DNA of 64,000 nucleotides, from assembly GCF_001558155.1 (NCBI RefSeq), contig NZ_LOAS01000007.1:186001-250000 (forward strand), read 5' to 3'. A model generated the notes under the pieces. It searched no databases and was not told where the DNA came from. It was given only the letters and a program-made list of their open reading frames with translations. Each line of letters opens with the position of its first letter. Within the stretch, counting starts at the first letter, position 1. The position numbers and the translations under genes were made by a program. Origin of the DNA: Aliiruegeria sabulilitoris. GTDB taxonomy: Bacteria; Pseudomonadota; Alphaproteobacteria; Rhodobacterales; Rhodobacteraceae. Below, piece by piece: positions 63,486-64,000 of this stretch.

Positions 63486-64000
63486 ATGCGCAGCGCGCGG
63501 CGGGTGCAGACAGCCGCGACCTTTGCCTTGGTCGTGCTGGCGCCCGTGCTTGTGATTTCGACATTCCTGCTGATGGGGCCGCTCGGGCAGGGGGCTGGTT
63601 CTCCCGGACTCCGGCTCATCCTGCTGACGGATCTGGTCTATATTCTCGTCGTGGCCGCCATGGTGCTACGCCGCGTGATCGCGATGTTTGCGGCCCGCCG
63701 GGCGGATTCGGCCGGTTCAAAGCTGCACTTGCGGCTGACCGCGGCCTTTGCCGTCATCGCGCTGATCCCCGCCGTGTTGGTGGCGATCTTTGCCGGGCTG
63801 ACGATCAATATCGGGCTGGAGGGGTGGTTTTCCGACCGTGTGCGCAACGTGGTTGGTGCCTCGCTGGCGGCGGCGGAGGCCTATGAGCAGGAACATGTGC
63901 GGGATCTGGGAACCGACGCCGGCATCCTGGCAACCTATATCAACGTGGCCCGCTCGACCCGTTTCGCGCTGTCGGATGGCGAGGTGCGGCAGGTTCTGAC
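63486..64000 (+). CDS. ntrY: NtrY sensor kinase, N-terminal part (runs off the window)
   Basis: 171 codons before the window edge. Three hydrophobic segments (about 13-32, 44-63 and 82-107) and the ELSxRF-like LTAAFAVIALIPAVLVAIFA stretch fit the membrane part of NtrY; its position after ntrBC is the standard one in alphaproteobacteria (ntrX should follow). Start at ATG 63486 with GGGACGGA upstream; a TTG at 63462 is an alternative. It probably senses redox and nitrogen state. Confidence 0.88.
   Translation, partial: MRSARRVQTAATFALVVLAPVLVISTFLLMGPLGQGAGSPGLRLILLTDLVYILVVAAMVLRRVIAMFAARRADSAGSKLHLRLTAAFAVIALIPAVLVAIFAGLTINIGLEGWFSDRVRNVVGASLAAAEAYEQEHVRDLGTDAGILATYINVARSTRFALSDGEVRQVL

Noticed and set aside
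1-64000. Mobile elements, prophage, CRISPR array
   Set aside because: No transposase, integrase, phage structural gene, spaced direct repeats or att-like duplications were found; the repeats present are short intergenic elements.

Overview
The window is a GC-rich, gene-dense stretch of chromosome from an alphaproteobacterium, most likely Rhodobacteraceae (Roseobacter/Rhodobacter group). The evidence is a fused ispDF, the dusB(nifR3)-ntrB-ntrC-ntrY order, an NtrC lacking the sigma-54 contact loop, small families typical of this group (DUF1289, DUF5368, DUF6477/DUF6456) and FNR-type sites in front of cytochrome bd genes. I see no insertion sequence, prophage, integrase or CRISPR array; the region looks like stable core plus lineage-specific chromosome.

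Layout. 0-10.6 kb: edge of a Hint-domain gene, tRNA-Leu(UAG), tig, a GNAT acetyltransferase, an aldo/keto reductase, the rpsF-rpsR-rplI operon (minus), fabD, a Ca2+/Na+ antiporter, and an acetolactate synthase large-subunit gene preceded by a Leu/Ile/Val-coding leader peptide and attenuator. 10.9-15 kb: a metallo-beta-lactamase-fold protein, a thioredoxin-like protein, two HAD phosphatases, a small lipoprotein and a YbaY+META protein. 15.1-25.4 kb: an Rrf2 [Fe-S] regulator divergent from cydDC-cydABX, then a Tat-exported sulfide:quinone oxidoreductase-like protein, a DUF5368 membrane protein and a SLAC1/TehA channel. Four FNR-like sites and a repeated ATTTAAA-centred box suggest joint oxygen and Rrf2 control. 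25.6-30.4 kb: DUF1289, hemP, and the four-gene Anbu peptidase / transglutaminase / alpha-E / circularly permuted ATP-grasp operon. 30.5-37.8 kb: dtd with a PfkB kinase, then a membrane-complex cluster (small membrane protein, XpaC, TelA, DUF2927 lipoprotein, SPFH+GYF_2, double zinc ribbon with a C-terminal membrane anchor). 37.9-51.8 kb: Sel1 protein, FadL porin, EamA transporter, GT8 glycosyltransferase, ABM monooxygenase, guaA, a LysR/reductase divergent pair, a non-pyrrolysine MttB homologue, a BtuF-like receptor without a signal peptide, the divergent DUF6477/DUF6456 pair, a small papain-like cysteine protease and a peroxiredoxin. 52-64 kb: lipA, cytochrome c, hpt, a COQ10-like protein, amtB, cinA, pgpA with a degenerate neighbouring paralogue, ispDF, dusB, ntrB, ntrC and the start of ntrY.

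The most interesting multi-gene units are (i) the XpaC-TelA-DUF2927-SPFH-zinc-ribbon cluster, which seems to join two modules otherwise known separately (XpaC/TelA and a YdjG/YdjI-like pair); (ii) the Anbu operon; and (iii) the Rrf2/FNR-controlled cytochrome bd + sulfide oxidation + SLAC1 block. Several short genes are included that are easily missed: cydX (36 aa), hemP (55 aa), the 15-aa ilv leader and a 63-aa membrane protein next to hpt. A dispersed intergenic repeat (GC hairpin plus GGGATATTT-N-CAGAAGA) occurs at least five times.
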